From an uncultured Mycoplasma sp. (GTDB lineage Bacteria; Bacillota_I; Bacilli_A; RF39; UBA660): a stretch of DNA of 64,000 nucleotides. The translations under genes and the position numbers were made by a program. Below, piece by piece: positions 36,041 to 45,482 of this stretch. The stretch lies in contig CABUPU010000005.1 of the NCBI GenBank assembly GCA_902493595.1, forward strand, positions 1 through 64,000. The letters run 5' to 3'. Numbering within the stretch: position 1 is the stretch's first letter; each line of letters begins with the position of its first letter. Below the pieces are notes generated by a model, which was not told the DNA's origin, searched no databases, and saw nothing but the letters and a program-made list of their open reading frames with translations.

Positions 36041-36937
36041 TTAACTTTCTATTTTAAATTCTCTTGCAAAGATTCTTTCATCCGAAGAATATTCAATTAT
36101 AAATTGATTATTTTTAGAACATATAATAATCCCTATAGTTTTATTATCAGTTAACTCTTTAACATTTTTATCTATATAATTCATATAAACCTGTATTTGT
36201 CCAATATGTTCTTTTTTAAGTACAGTTACTTTGAGCTCTACCACTACATAGCATTTAAATTTCACATTATATAAAAGTAAATCAATGTAATTATAATTAT
36301 TGCCTATTTTAATTTTGTATTCATTATCTATAAAACTAAAGCCATTTCCGAGTTCCCTTAAAAAAGATGATATATTTAACATTATAGTTTCTTGTAAATA
36401 TTTTTCAGATATAGAGTTAATATCAATATAATCACAACTTGGTATCATTATTGGATTTGGTACTAAATCAGTTATTTTTAGTTTTTCATTTGTTATTAAT
36501 TTATTTTTAGTATCTTTGCTTAATCTTTCGTATTCTTTAGATTTAATTCTATTTCTAAGTTCATCTCTAGTTAATAATTCTTTTTCACAAATATTAATAT
36601 AGTAGTTTACTTCACATATATTTTTTATTGGTATAAGTTCTCTATAATGACTCCATGATAATTGGTGCCCAAATCGGGCACCTTTTTCAATCAAAAGGTA
36701 AAATTGTCTCATTCGTTTTAAAGTTGTTGTATTATATTTTTTACCCAGTTCTTGAATAAGTTTTACAGAATATTTACCGATTATATTTTCACCATAACTT
36801 TTACCAGCTTCACTTAGCATTTTGCCTACATTATAATAAGTAGTTAAATCACTATTATTAATTGAATTTCTTTTAGCTAGCTTACTTATTTCATTATTTA
36901 ATAATTCTTGTTTAATTTTTTCATAATAATTTATCAT
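36041..36937 (-). CDS. DUF1016 / YhcG-type PD-(D/E)XK nuclease
   Basis: 298 residues. N-terminal DUF1016 domain (YYNVGKMLSEAGKSYGENII, RMRQFYLLIEKGARFGHQLS, WSHYRELI). C-terminal nuclease: IDLLLYNVKFKCYVVVELKV (D...E-x-K). YhcG family proteins are linked to DNA processing and mobile or restriction islands. A palindrome falls in the GARFGHQ codons (36664-36681). A degenerate relative lies directly upstream. Confidence 0.8.
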   Translation of the reverse strand: MINYYEKIKQELLNNEISKLAKRNSINNSDLTTYYNVGKMLSEAGKSYGENIIGKYSVKLIQELGKKYNTTTLKRMRQFYLLIEKGARFGHQLSWSHYRELIPIKNICEVNYYINICEKELLTRDELRNRIKSKEYERLSKDTKNKLITNEKLKITDLVPNPIMIPSCDYIDINSISEKYLQETIMLNISSFLRELGNGFSFIDNEYKIKIGNNYNYIDLLLYNVKFKCYVVVELKVTVLKKEHIGQIQVYMNYIDKNVKELTDNKTIGIIICSKNNQFIIEYSSDERIFAREFKIES

Positions 36938-36944
36938 TTTTTGC

Positions 36945-37345
36945 CTCCATTTCCATTATTATTTTAAATTTTCTTGCAGCTATTTTTTCATCTACTTTTA
37001 AAGTTGACTTCTCGATAATTAGTGCGACAATGTCGCACTTTTTTAAATTAAAAGTGAAAAATATCTCATTCTTTTTAAAGTTGACTCCAGAACTATTGGT
37101 GCGCGAACGGCGCACCTTTTACAATTAAAAGATAAAAGAACAATATAATGACTCAATGTTAATTGTTGTACATTGGCACGACTTTTTCATCAGAAAAGAT
37201 ACTGAAAAATTGTATCATTTTAAATAAGGTACTTCGATTATATTTTTTACATACTTCAATAGTAATTTATCAGCATAACTGCCGATAATATCATTGCCAT
37301 ATTTTTTAACTGCATCGTTTAAAATTTTACTTATTTTCTTTAATA
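36945..37345 (-). pseudogene. Degenerate DUF1016 gene with repeated fragments
   Basis: In changing frames the minus strand reads ISKILNDAVKKYGNDIIGSYADKLL, KKYN-ST-FKMIQFF, KGAPFAHQ-FWSQL, KRMRYFSLLI-KSA and DEKIAARKFKI, corresponding to segments of the intact neighbour. The KGA-F-HQ motif region appears about three times, two copies having exact palindromes (GGTGCGCCgttcGCGCACC, 37099-37117; AGTGCGACattGTCGCACT, 37022-37040 approximately). No frame is open across it. Confidence 0.7.
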
Positions 37346-37383
37346 AAATACAATTAATACCTCCTTTCAATTTTTTTTAACAC

Positions 37384-37406
37384 AAAAAAAAGATGCAAGC
37401 GCATCC
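37384..37406 (-). terminator. Terminator of the zincin gene
   Basis: GATGC-gctt-GCATC stem followed by T8 on the minus strand. Confidence 0.6.
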
Positions 37407-37489
37407 CAACAAAACTTGTAGAAATTTAATTTACTTTACAAATTAATAATAACAATATTTTTTAAATTAATCAAGACAATTCATCAGTA

Positions 37490-38182
37490 TTATTTACTTT
37501 TTGATTTTCTAATTAATTGTAGATCATTAGATTTACATAGTACATTAGTATCACTATAAATATCATAATATTTATCAACCATATGTCCAATATATTCAGT
37601 TGGTTCATTAAATGTAGGATTACTTAAATACTTTGAGAAATGTTCTGCAATAAATTCCTCAAAAGAGGAAAGTGAGTATGAAGAGAATTCTTCACTAGGG
37701 ACACACATATATTCAAAAACTCTACAAAATAAATCTTCCTTTTTTATTAATTTAAAAAGGCCAGAAAACATATGTCCTACTTCATGATATAAAAGCTGTT
37801 CAATATTACTTGCATACATCAAATTTTTATTTAAACAATTATTAATTAATTTATAGACTTTGTCATAATTAAGTTTCTCATTAATACATAATAATACATA
37901 TTTTATTTTTTCAGCATCTGAATCTTTCATTAAACTTGTAAATGCATAAGAAGTCATGTAATAATTAGTTTTTTGCCAAAGAGAATATTTTGTTTTTGAA
38001 TAATATTCAAATTTTGTTATAGCCTCAGTTAACTTAAATGAATCTGCAAAATCCCCTATAAAATCTATTCTATTTATTAATTTAGGATATCTTTCTAAAA
38101 CTTTATCTAAAGCATTTAAATATTCTTTCAAAACTTTTGCATCCAATTTTTTATCATCAATATGTATATTGTTATACTCCAT
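37490..38182 (-). CDS. Zincin-like metalloprotease of unknown family
   Basis: 230 residues, no signal peptide. LLYHEVGHMFSG near 130-141 is HExxH, and EEFIAEHFSKY near 187 supplies the downstream glutamate of a gluzincin. No membrane segment, so probably intracellular. Flanked by a decayed nuclease gene and an orphan plus-strand gene. Confidence 0.6.
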   Translation of the reverse strand: MEYNNIHIDDKKLDAKVLKEYLNALDKVLERYPKLINRIDFIGDFADSFKLTEAITKFEYYSKTKYSLWQKTNYYMTSYAFTSLMKDSDAEKIKYVLLCINEKLNYDKVYKLINNCLNKNLMYASNIEQLLYHEVGHMFSGLFKLIKKEDLFCRVFEYMCVPSEEFSSYSLSSFEEFIAEHFSKYLSNPTFNEPTEYIGHMVDKYYDIYSDTNVLCKSNDLQLIRKSKSK

Positions 38183-38396
38183 ATATACCTTTCCTTGCGT
38201 CTAATATATTACCACTATAAAAATCACTAAGCAAGAAAGATATTGATTTTGCTTTTTAGTTTTTACAATTTACCAAAAAATTTTTAGTTTCTTTTTGCTT
38301 CGTTTACATCGCAAATTTTAATACTTAATTCCGTTTTTGAGAAGAATATTTGGTTTTCTCATATAATAATGATATAATTTATTAAAGAGGAATGTT

Positions 38397-38807
38397 ATGA
38401 ATATAAAATATGGAATTGATTATATAAATGAAAAAGAATTTAAAAAAATGGAAAGAAATTTAAAAAAATATTGTATGCCAGCATATAAAAAATTATATTT
38501 TGATTATTATCCAAAACTAAAAGAAGGGAAACTAGTAGGGGTTTTAATAAATAAAAAAGAAAAAAAATATAAATTAAAATTACCAACAGATATGATTTTT
38601 TCAAAAGTACATGGAAATATAATATTAAAGTATACAGTAGATATAAACTCAAAATTAATTATATTGGAAGAAATTGAGCCAAAAGAATTATTCTTAAAAG
38701 GTCCTGATACAAAAATAAGCACATATAAAGGTGTAATGGTATCAAAAGAACATCCTTATAAAGATATGTATAAGATTGAACTCTTAATAAGATTGAGCTC
38801 TTATTGA
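38397..38807 (+). CDS. Hypothetical protein, 136 residues
   Basis: Lysine-rich, no recognised domain (KLPTDMIFSKVHGNIILKY). Supported by a promoter (TTGGTT 38352, 17 bp, TATAAT 38375) and ribosome site AAAGAGG 7 bp before ATG. Its base composition is even richer in A than its neighbours. Followed by a repeated CTTAATAAGATTGA motif (38784 and 38812). Confidence 0.5.
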   Translation: MNIKYGIDYINEKEFKKMERNLKKYCMPAYKKLYFDYYPKLKEGKLVGVLINKKEKKYKLKLPTDMIFSKVHGNIILKYTVDINSKLIILEEIEPKELFLKGPDTKISTYKGVMVSKEHPYKDMYKIELLIRLSSY

Positions 38808-38819
38808 TTTCTTAATAAG

Positions 38820-39166
38820 ATTGATCTCTTAAATTTTATAAACATAGACTAATATTATAGCCACTGTCCAATAACTTTTGAAAATATCTCGCTTTTTTAT
38901 TTACTTTTTGCTTATATTTAAATTATTATTTCATTCAATATTATTTGAATTACAAGACTTATTTTCGAAAAATGCATTGAAAAGCGGAAATAAGTCTATA
39001 TTTTTTATAAAAAGCAATAAATTTCTTGCACGACAAAAATACGGAGGTTATTTCCATTTTTAAGACTTATTTAAGTCACTTTATTTACACAAATTTATTT
39101 GTTGACATTTTTGCTATTTAGTGGTAGAATAGCAAGCAATTAATCAAAAAAAGGAGGGTTTTGGTT
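38820..39166. other. Intergenic region with AGACTTATTT repeats and a strong promoter
   Basis: AGACTTATTT occurs directly at 38956 and 39063 and inverted (AAATAAGTCT) at 38988, giving a hairpin followed by a T-rich stretch. Promoter TTGACA (39102), 17 bp with extended TGG, TAGAAT (39125) precedes the 39167 gene. No gene between 38820 and 39166 is convincing. Confidence 0.5.
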
Positions 39167-40549
39167 ATGAATAAATGTGATATACTAGCACTTATAAATG
39201 CATGTCAAAGTAAAATTGAAGAAATTATAGACATGAATATAAGTGAAAAAAATAAGAAAGGATTTGAAGAGCTTTTACATGCAACAGAAAAACATTATAA
39301 TATTGTAGCAAATGCTAAAGATAATGATACTAAATTATTTGAAAGTTATGCATCATTATACAGTTCATTATATTATAAGCTTAGAACTATAGATAGCAAA
39401 GTTTATAGTGAAAATGTCGGTCTTGCTTTATATACTCAACTTAAAAAAGCAGAAAGAAAAGATGTTGCTGAACCTAGAAAAGCTAATAATGCTGAGCCAA
39501 GTAATGTAATTGATGTTAAGTTTGAACCAGTTGATGAAAAGAAAAAGAATAAGACATTAGGTATTATTGCCGGTGCATCTTGCACTATTGCTGCACTTGC
39601 AATCATAATGTCTCTTGTCAAAGAAAATAACAAGCTTAAAAATCAACTTAATAATTTAGATAACGATGATCCTAAGGAAGCTCAAGAAATAGTTATCGAA
39701 GAAAAACCAACTGCTGAAATTGAAGAAGAAATAACTATAGAAGAGCCTTCGGATACTATAGAAATTGAACCTATCGAAGAATTAAATTTATCTAATATTG
39801 ACATTAATAATGAAGATGATTTATATAATTATGCTGAAAAACTTGCAAGTACTCCAGGAAATACATTAACTATTGAAGAAATAATAACTGCTTTAAAACT
39901 TGCCAACTTTGATGATTTAGAAAATAAAAGTGTTTTTGCATCTCGCGAAGAACTTTATAAAGCAAATACTGATTTAGGAAAACTTACTACTTTAGTAGGA
40001 ACTGATAAAGTTGAAATATTACATGAAGAAAATGATATTTTTGTTACCGAAGATACTTTAAAAGAGATGCTTGCTTGTATTACAAATAATGAATTAAAAT
40101 TAGATAACTTCTCTTCACTAAAAGAGGAAAAAGGTTATAACATTTATAAGTTATATGAATTATGTGCAAAAAAATTAAATGATGCTAACGAAATTAATAA
40201 GGTTTTATACGCTAAACTATTTAATGAGATGACTGCGAGAAAATTTGAATCATTCTCACTTACTCCAGAAAGTCCAATCAGTCAATACTATTTAATGCTT
40301 GGAATGTTTAATGAAAATATGAATGCATCTTTAGCTCTTACTACAAATCACGGATGGGGACCAACTTATGGAGAAATGAGAGATAATAACACAGTTCCAA
40401 ATGGTTATACTGGTGATGAAATTGATGGAACATATGGTTACATCTGTATTGAAGAATTAATTCATCATTTAACTATTGGAAATCCAGACTATTCAATGTA
40501 TTCAATCTATGCAGATGAAGTTATGATAGATAAAGGACTATCAAGATAA
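39167..40549 (+). CDS. Single-pass membrane protein, acidic, upstream of the Cys-repeat protein
   Basis: 460 residues from ATG 39167 (MNKCDILAL), 7 bp after AAAGGAGGG. A cytoplasmic helical domain (1-100), one membrane helix (~132-152, TLGIIAGASCTIAALAIIMSL), a short coiled coil, then a highly acidic linker and a helical extracytoplasmic domain ending in NPDYSMYSIYADEVMIDKGLSR. No named domain. Ends 10 bp before the next gene, so the two form an operon on the plus strand. Confidence 0.6.
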   Translation: MNKCDILALINACQSKIEEIIDMNISEKNKKGFEELLHATEKHYNIVANAKDNDTKLFESYASLYSSLYYKLRTIDSKVYSENVGLALYTQLKKAERKDVAEPRKANNAEPSNVIDVKFEPVDEKKKNKTLGIIAGASCTIAALAIIMSLVKENNKLKNQLNNLDNDDPKEAQEIVIEEKPTAEIEEEITIEEPSDTIEIEPIEELNLSNIDINNEDDLYNYAEKLASTPGNTLTIEEIITALKLANFDDLENKSVFASREELYKANTDLGKLTTLVGTDKVEILHEENDIFVTEDTLKEMLACITNNELKLDNFSSLKEEKGYNIYKLYELCAKKLNDANEINKVLYAKLFNEMTARKFESFSLTPESPISQYYLMLGMFNENMNASLALTTNHGWGPTYGEMRDNNTVPNGYTGDEIDGTYGYICIEELIHHLTIGNPDYSMYSIYADEVMIDKGLSR

Positions 40550-40559
40550 GGAGGTTTTT

Positions 40560-42584
40560 ATGAAAAATAATAAAAGTGGAAAAATATTAAATGTTCTTCT
40601 TGGTATAATTGCATTTTTTGCTATTGTAATAATTGTATTTTGGTTAATTTCTAAAAACAATGGTACATCAAATAATATAAATGAATTTAAAGATAATCTT
40701 ACAAAAATGCAAGAAACTGCTAAAAAATATTTTGAGGATAAATTACCTTCATCTATAGGCGATACAACAATTATTTATCTTGATGAATTAGTAGAAAAAG
40801 ACATTTTAAAAGAAATGAAATATGGTAAAACTAAATGTGATGGCGATTTATCATATATTTCCGCTACAAGAAGTGCGGATAATGAATATAAAGTTAAAAG
40901 TAATTTAGTATGTGGAAACATTTCAGATAATATTATTGAAAAAGTTTCTATTAAATCAGTAATCAAAGATGATAATGGTAAAACTACTGAAGTTGATAAC
41001 AACTATAATGATTACAAAGATAATGTTAAATCTTCTTGTGAATGTACAAGTACTACAACATGTACTATTTATGAAATCCCTACTGTATGTTCTATTAAAT
41101 ATACTTATGAACATGTAAAATATTCAATTGGATGCCCTGAGGGATATAGATTAAATGGTAATGTTTGTGAAAAAGAAACTGGCGATTATAGACAAGCTAA
41201 CGAAAGCTATTCTGAAGAGCAAGTTAAAGTTGTAGATGCTAAGAAAAATGATGGTGGTTACCATAAAGTTTATACAGATTATATTGTAACTGGTGGTGTA
41301 ACTACTAAATATTGTGAAAAAGGTACACTACAAGGTGACTACTGCTACGAATATACTCAAAAAATAACTGATACAAAAAATTATTGTCCTACTGGCTATG
41401 TTAAAGAAGGTTATAAATGTCGTAAATACACTGATTTAATATCTTCTTCTGAAGGATACTGCCCTGCTGGTTATGAAAAGAAAAATAATGCCTGTTATAA
41501 ATATACTGATATTATTACTGAAACAGAAAGAACTTGTCCTTCAGGTTACACTTTAGAGGGAAATACTTGTTATAAATATACTGATCCTATTCCATCAACA
41601 AGTGGAAAGACTTGTCCATCTGGTTATACATTAAGTGGTAATACTTGTTATAAAACAACTGAACCTGAAAAAGTTCATGGTTCTTGGGGTAACCCAGTTA
41701 GTGAATACTCAACTACAAAATATGAAGCACCATATACTACTGACACAGAAAAGAAAGTTTTAATAGGTAAAAACACTATTGCTGGTATTACAACATACAA
41801 TTATGCAATTTATCGTAGAACTGTTTCTTATAAATGTTCTTCTGGAACATTACAAAATGGTAAATGTTATCATTACACTACTCCATCTGGAGGAACTACT
41901 ACTTATAAATGCCCATCAGGATATACACAAAGTGGTAATACTTGTTATAAAACTACGAGTCCTAGTACATCTACAGTAAGATATTGTCCTGCTGGTTATT
42001 CACAAAGTGGTAATACTTGTTACATTAAAACTTCATTAAGTTATCGTGATGACAGTTACTGTCCATCTGGTTATATAAGAAATGGTAATACTTGTTACAA
42101 AGAAACTGATGTAATTACTGAAACAAAAACTTATTGTCCCACTGGATATACTGAACTTGAGGATAAATGTTATAAAACTACCCCTGCTAAAACAACAACT
42201 ACAGATAAAGTTTATTCTTGTCCTACCGGTTATACTAAAGAAGGTAACAAAGAAAATACTAAATGTTATAAATTAGTAAAAAGTGATGATGAATACTACT
42301 GTGAAAACGAAAAAGCAATTTTAAAAGGAAATTTATGTTACTATAAAGAAGAAAGTAAATTCTTAGGATACTATTGTCCATATGGATTTATACTTGATGG
42401 CCAAACATGTTACAGAACTTCTAAAGAAACAACCTCTCCTATCTGGTCTGATGTAAAATATATTTATTCTGAAAATGAATATGAACCTGGTTACCAAAGA
42501 ACTGGTAAAGCAACTTATGTAAGAACTTGTGTTAGAGATGATGGAAGAAGTAATCCAGATCAAGATCCAAATACTATGAAATAA
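40560..42584 (+). CDS. Cysteine-rich repeat surface protein
   Basis: 674 residues. N-terminal membrane anchor (residues ~9-29, LLGIIAFFAIVIIVFWLIS), then from about 195 to 625 about 14 imperfect repeats of C-P-x-G-Y-x(3-5)-N-x-C-Y-x-x-T, each with two cysteines, separated by 20-40-residue Thr/Ser-rich links. The pattern suggests small disulphide-bonded modules on the cell surface, like EGF- or TIL-type folds, not one I can name. Ribosome site AAGGAGG. Ends in a terminator hairpin (ACTATG/CATAGT, T7). Confidence 0.65.
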   Translation: MKNNKSGKILNVLLGIIAFFAIVIIVFWLISKNNGTSNNINEFKDNLTKMQETAKKYFEDKLPSSIGDTTIIYLDELVEKDILKEMKYGKTKCDGDLSYISATRSADNEYKVKSNLVCGNISDNIIEKVSIKSVIKDDNGKTTEVDNNYNDYKDNVKSSCECTSTTTCTIYEIPTVCSIKYTYEHVKYSIGCPEGYRLNGNVCEKETGDYRQANESYSEEQVKVVDAKKNDGGYHKVYTDYIVTGGVTTKYCEKGTLQGDYCYEYTQKITDTKNYCPTGYVKEGYKCRKYTDLISSSEGYCPAGYEKKNNACYKYTDIITETERTCPSGYTLEGNTCYKYTDPIPSTSGKTCPSGYTLSGNTCYKTTEPEKVHGSWGNPVSEYSTTKYEAPYTTDTEKKVLIGKNTIAGITTYNYAIYRRTVSYKCSSGTLQNGKCYHYTTPSGGTTTYKCPSGYTQSGNTCYKTTSPSTSTVRYCPAGYSQSGNTCYIKTSLSYRDDSYCPSGYIRNGNTCYKETDVITETKTYCPTGYTELEDKCYKTTPAKTTTTDKVYSCPTGYTKEGNKENTKCYKLVKSDDEYYCENEKAILKGNLCYYKEESKFLGYYCPYGFILDGQTCYRTSKETTSPIWSDVKYIYSENEYEPGYQRTGKATYVRTCVRDDGRSNPDQDPNTMK

Positions 42585-42602
42585 AAATCATAGTATTTTT
42601 TT
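42573..42602 (+). terminator. Terminator of the plus-strand surface operon
   Basis: TACTATG-10 bp-CATAGTA followed by T7, overlapping the stop codon. Confidence 0.8.
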
Positions 42603-42615
42603 ATATTAACATTTA

Positions 42616-42643
42616 TAAAAAAACATAGACATAATCTATGCTT
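42616..42643 (-). terminator. Terminator of the 42650 surface-protein gene
   Basis: CATAGA-ttatg-TCTATG followed by T7 on the minus strand. Confidence 0.75.
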
Positions 42644-42649
42644 TATTAA

Positions 42650-44413
42650 TTAACTTACTGTGTAAACATCGTTATATTTTCCACTTCCAAGTAACTTACT
42701 TTCAGAGGATAGAGAAACTACACCACGGGCCGCACCACCACGATAATTAACATCGGCACCACGCAGACCATAAATCGGGGTAAGGCCGAACACAGCAGAA
42801 ATACTATCAATGAACACAAGAGGGGAGCCCGCCCAATATGCCATATTATTATTTAAATAGAAAGCACTGTTGTCCGTGCCAATTTTTCCTCCAGCTAGCA
42901 CTATTTCATCCTCTGTTATTAGTCCTAAATTATTTGTTACCACATCTGCATTATTACATTCAAACGTAGGTGTTGGAGTACTTGAACTTAATCTAGTATA
43001 TGGAGCATATTCAAAATCTCTGCCATTCGATGCCCATGTTCTAGATGTATTTCTATCATTGCAAAATGTTGTTTTAACAAATCTTGATGTTCCTATATTT
43101 TCATTAAAATATTTTGTATACCAATTATCTAAATATGTCTTTATTGTACTATTTGTTGTTGTTCCTCTTTGTGAACCAGTCGTATATTGAAATCCTACAT
43201 ATTCTGCATGATTATATTCATTATTATATGCTGTAAATCCCATATTTGTATTTGCTCCAGTAATTGCAACTTTTGCATTTTCACTTGGGGCTTTACTTCC
43301 TGCATATATCATTTTTATCTTATTGTCTTTATCTACTCTTATTATTCTCCAGTACATATCATCACCTTTATGTGCATATGTTACTGCTTTACATTTATAG
43401 TTAAATGTACTACCATGTTCAGATATAGGTACACCTTCTTGACACTCTGCTAATGTTGGGTAATCTATGTATTTTGGACCACTATTAAACCATACTTCAT
43501 CTGTAGAATTTTCATCATAGAACCCTCTGTAAACAATTTGATCTTCTTTAAACTTACCATATTTGACCCAGTTATTATCTACTGCTCCCCTATAATAATA
43601 TGTTTTACCTGTTTCTTCTGTATATGAATACATTCCAGCATTACTAGTTTCTATTGTTGTAAAATCTGCAGTTTTTGACTCAATTGCAGTTTTCCCTCCA
43701 TTATCTGCAAGTATTGTTTCATAACCTTTTTTAACTGATGAACCATCTTTTGAGGAACATCCTTTACTTATTGCATATATTTTACCAGTAAAGGCTTTTC
43801 CTACAAGTTGTGCTTGACTTACATTTAAGTTATAATATCTACCTGTTATTTTCCATCTTACTGATTGAGTACTTCCTAAACTTTTTATTGTAGCTCCCTC
43901 GACTAGTTTATAATATTTATTTGCAGAATCATAATAACTTTGTATATTTGCATGATCAAAATTTGTTTCTTCATCAAAATGATTATTTCCATTCATACCA
44001 TTTACTTCTATAGTTATTTCTTTTGTAGCACCACTTGTTTTAGTCGTTGTACCTTGTCCATATACATTACTTTCTGCATCATACTCATAAACTATATCAT
44101 ATGTACAAGTTGTTAGTAAATTTTGTGAACCTGTAAGAGTTACATCTAAAAATGCGGTATTTGTTGCTGCCGCAATTTCATTATTCGAGGCTGTTTGACT
44201 CATATTTGCCGCTGGGACTTGTAAAGTTAATTGAGTAGCATTTGAAGTAAATGTTGCATTACCTGGACTTGATGAATTAATATTTACTGCTACATTATTA
44301 TTTAAATTAACATTAAATGTTCCAAAATATGCAAATGAAGCAACTCCTATAATAATTATTAATAATACTGATGCAAACACTACAAGTGATTTTGTTATTT
44401 TACTTTTATCCAT
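42650..44413 (-). CDS. Large surface protein behind an invertible promoter
   Basis: 587 residues from ATG 44413 (AGGTGG upstream; a GTG nine bases earlier is less likely). Membrane helix at ~9-27, then a beta-rich N-terminal domain (TasA/camelysin-like look, low confidence), and a C-terminal domain with the YYYRGAVDNNWVKYG and DMYWRIIRVDKDNKIKM segments also seen in related proteins. The invertible segment is directly upstream with its promoter facing away, so the gene is predicted to be off in this clone. Related pseudogene at 4972-5630. Confidence 0.65.
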   Translation of the reverse strand: MDKSKITKSLVVFASVLLIIIIGVASFAYFGTFNVNLNNNVAVNINSSSPGNATFTSNATQLTLQVPAANMSQTASNNEIAAATNTAFLDVTLTGSQNLLTTCTYDIVYEYDAESNVYGQGTTTKTSGATKEITIEVNGMNGNNHFDEETNFDHANIQSYYDSANKYYKLVEGATIKSLGSTQSVRWKITGRYYNLNVSQAQLVGKAFTGKIYAISKGCSSKDGSSVKKGYETILADNGGKTAIESKTADFTTIETSNAGMYSYTEETGKTYYYRGAVDNNWVKYGKFKEDQIVYRGFYDENSTDEVWFNSGPKYIDYPTLAECQEGVPISEHGSTFNYKCKAVTYAHKGDDMYWRIIRVDKDNKIKMIYAGSKAPSENAKVAITGANTNMGFTAYNNEYNHAEYVGFQYTTGSQRGTTTNSTIKTYLDNWYTKYFNENIGTSRFVKTTFCNDRNTSRTWASNGRDFEYAPYTRLSSSTPTPTFECNNADVVTNNLGLITEDEIVLAGGKIGTDNSAFYLNNNMAYWAGSPLVFIDSISAVFGLTPIYGLRGADVNYRGGAARGVVSLSSESKLLGSGKYNDVYTVS

Positions 44414-44447
44414 AATATCCACCTATCCCTTATAAATACTGGGGTCA

Positions 44448-44596
44448 TTTTTCTTAAATCTTATACATATAGGAAAATTTAATGTCTATTTTACGGAATA
44501 TGGTACTAGATTTTTAACTAAATTATTGGTATAATTTAGTAGTAAGATACGAAAATACGAGGGAGCTTTTTCTCAAATGTATAAGATTTAAGAAAA
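44448..44596. repeat. Invertible promoter segment of the 42650 gene
   Basis: Arms 44449-44468 (TTTTCTTAAATCTTATACAT) and 44577-44596 are perfect 20-bp inverted repeats around 108 bp. Inside is TGG-TATAAT (44527-44535) on the plus strand, a promoter facing away from the gene and into a terminator at 44612-44648. Each arm itself looks like a tyrosine-recombinase site: two ~11-bp palindromic halves around a 7-bp centre. Confidence 0.75.
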
Positions 44597-44611
44597 TACG
44601 AACAAGTTAAG

Positions 44612-44648
44612 TACTAGGATTATGAAGATTTCTAGTATTTTTTTTATT
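44612..44648 (+). terminator. Terminator behind the invertible promoter
   Basis: TACTAG-14 bp-CTAGTA followed by T8 on the plus strand; it would end transcription from the promoter in its present orientation. Confidence 0.75.
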
Positions 44649-44664
44649 ATCTAAAAAAAAGAAC

Positions 44665-45393
44665 CTATTTGATAATAGATTCTAATGCAAGAGTAATCAT
44701 ATCATTAAGTGAAGTTTGTCTTTCCTCTGGAGTAAGAACAACATTTGAAAATTTTGAATCAACTGCGGTTGCAATAACACTCGCCTCTATACCCATTGAA
44801 TTTGCAATATGACAAAGAGCAAATCCTTCCATTTCCTCTCCTAAAGGATGAATATCCTGTGGCATTCTATTAAGAAGTCTGTCCATACCAACATATGGTC
44901 CAAATACATCTGCAGTAACCATAGTACCAATATGAATTTTCATATCTAATTCTTTAGAGGTACTAATTATAGTTTCATTTAAATCTAAAGAGGGCTTTAC
45001 AGTATGTTCTTTATAATCATTAAATGAATAAGCAAAATTACTTTCACTATAAATATTATCTGCCAAAATTAATTCTGGTATTTTAACTGATGCATCAACT
45101 ACACCACATGTACCTATTCTAATAATTTTTTTAACATTAAAATAATGAATAAGTTCAAAAGCATAGATACTCATTGAAGGCATTCCCATACCGCTTGCCA
45201 TAATAGTAACTCTTACTCCTTTGTATAAACCAGTATATCCGAACATATTTCTTACACTAGTAACAAGTCTAGCTTCAGTTAAAAAATTTTCAGCAATGTA
45301 TTTAGCTCTTAACGGATCGCCTGGCATCAATACAATTGGAGCAATATCATCTTTCTCACATTTAATATGAATTGGATTTTCTCCTACAAACAT
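44665..45393 (-). CDS. deoD: Purine nucleoside phosphorylase DeoD-type
   Basis: 242 residues from ATG 45393 (MFVGENPIHIKCE). MPGDPLRAKYIAE, RIGTCGVVD, LGEEMEGFAL and VIATAVDSK are the conserved hexameric PNP segments. Phosphorolysis of purine (deoxy)nucleosides in salvage. RBS TAGGAG. Terminator with T8 (44654-44683) overlaps its stop. Confidence 0.95.
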   Translation of the reverse strand: MFVGENPIHIKCEKDDIAPIVLMPGDPLRAKYIAENFLTEARLVTSVRNMFGYTGLYKGVRVTIMASGMGMPSMSIYAFELIHYFNVKKIIRIGTCGVVDASVKIPELILADNIYSESNFAYSFNDYKEHTVKPSLDLNETIISTSKELDMKIHIGTMVTADVFGPYVGMDRLLNRMPQDIHPLGEEMEGFALCHIANSMGIEASVIATAVDSKFSNVVLTPEERQTSLNDMITLALESIIK

Positions 45394-45482
45394 TTTTATC
45401 ATCTCCTATAATAAAAGTATAGCAAATAAACTTAAGAAAAACAATTTTATTTACAATCATTTTACAAAAATAGTAAAGCACT

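Noticed and set aside
36921..37115. A 64-residue ORF over the DUF1016 pseudogene
   Set aside because: Its residues are out-of-frame fragments of the decayed gene, with no ribosome site.
38878..39063. A 61-residue plus-strand ORF
   Set aside because: No ribosome site, low-complexity composition, and it runs through the AGACTTATTT hairpin.
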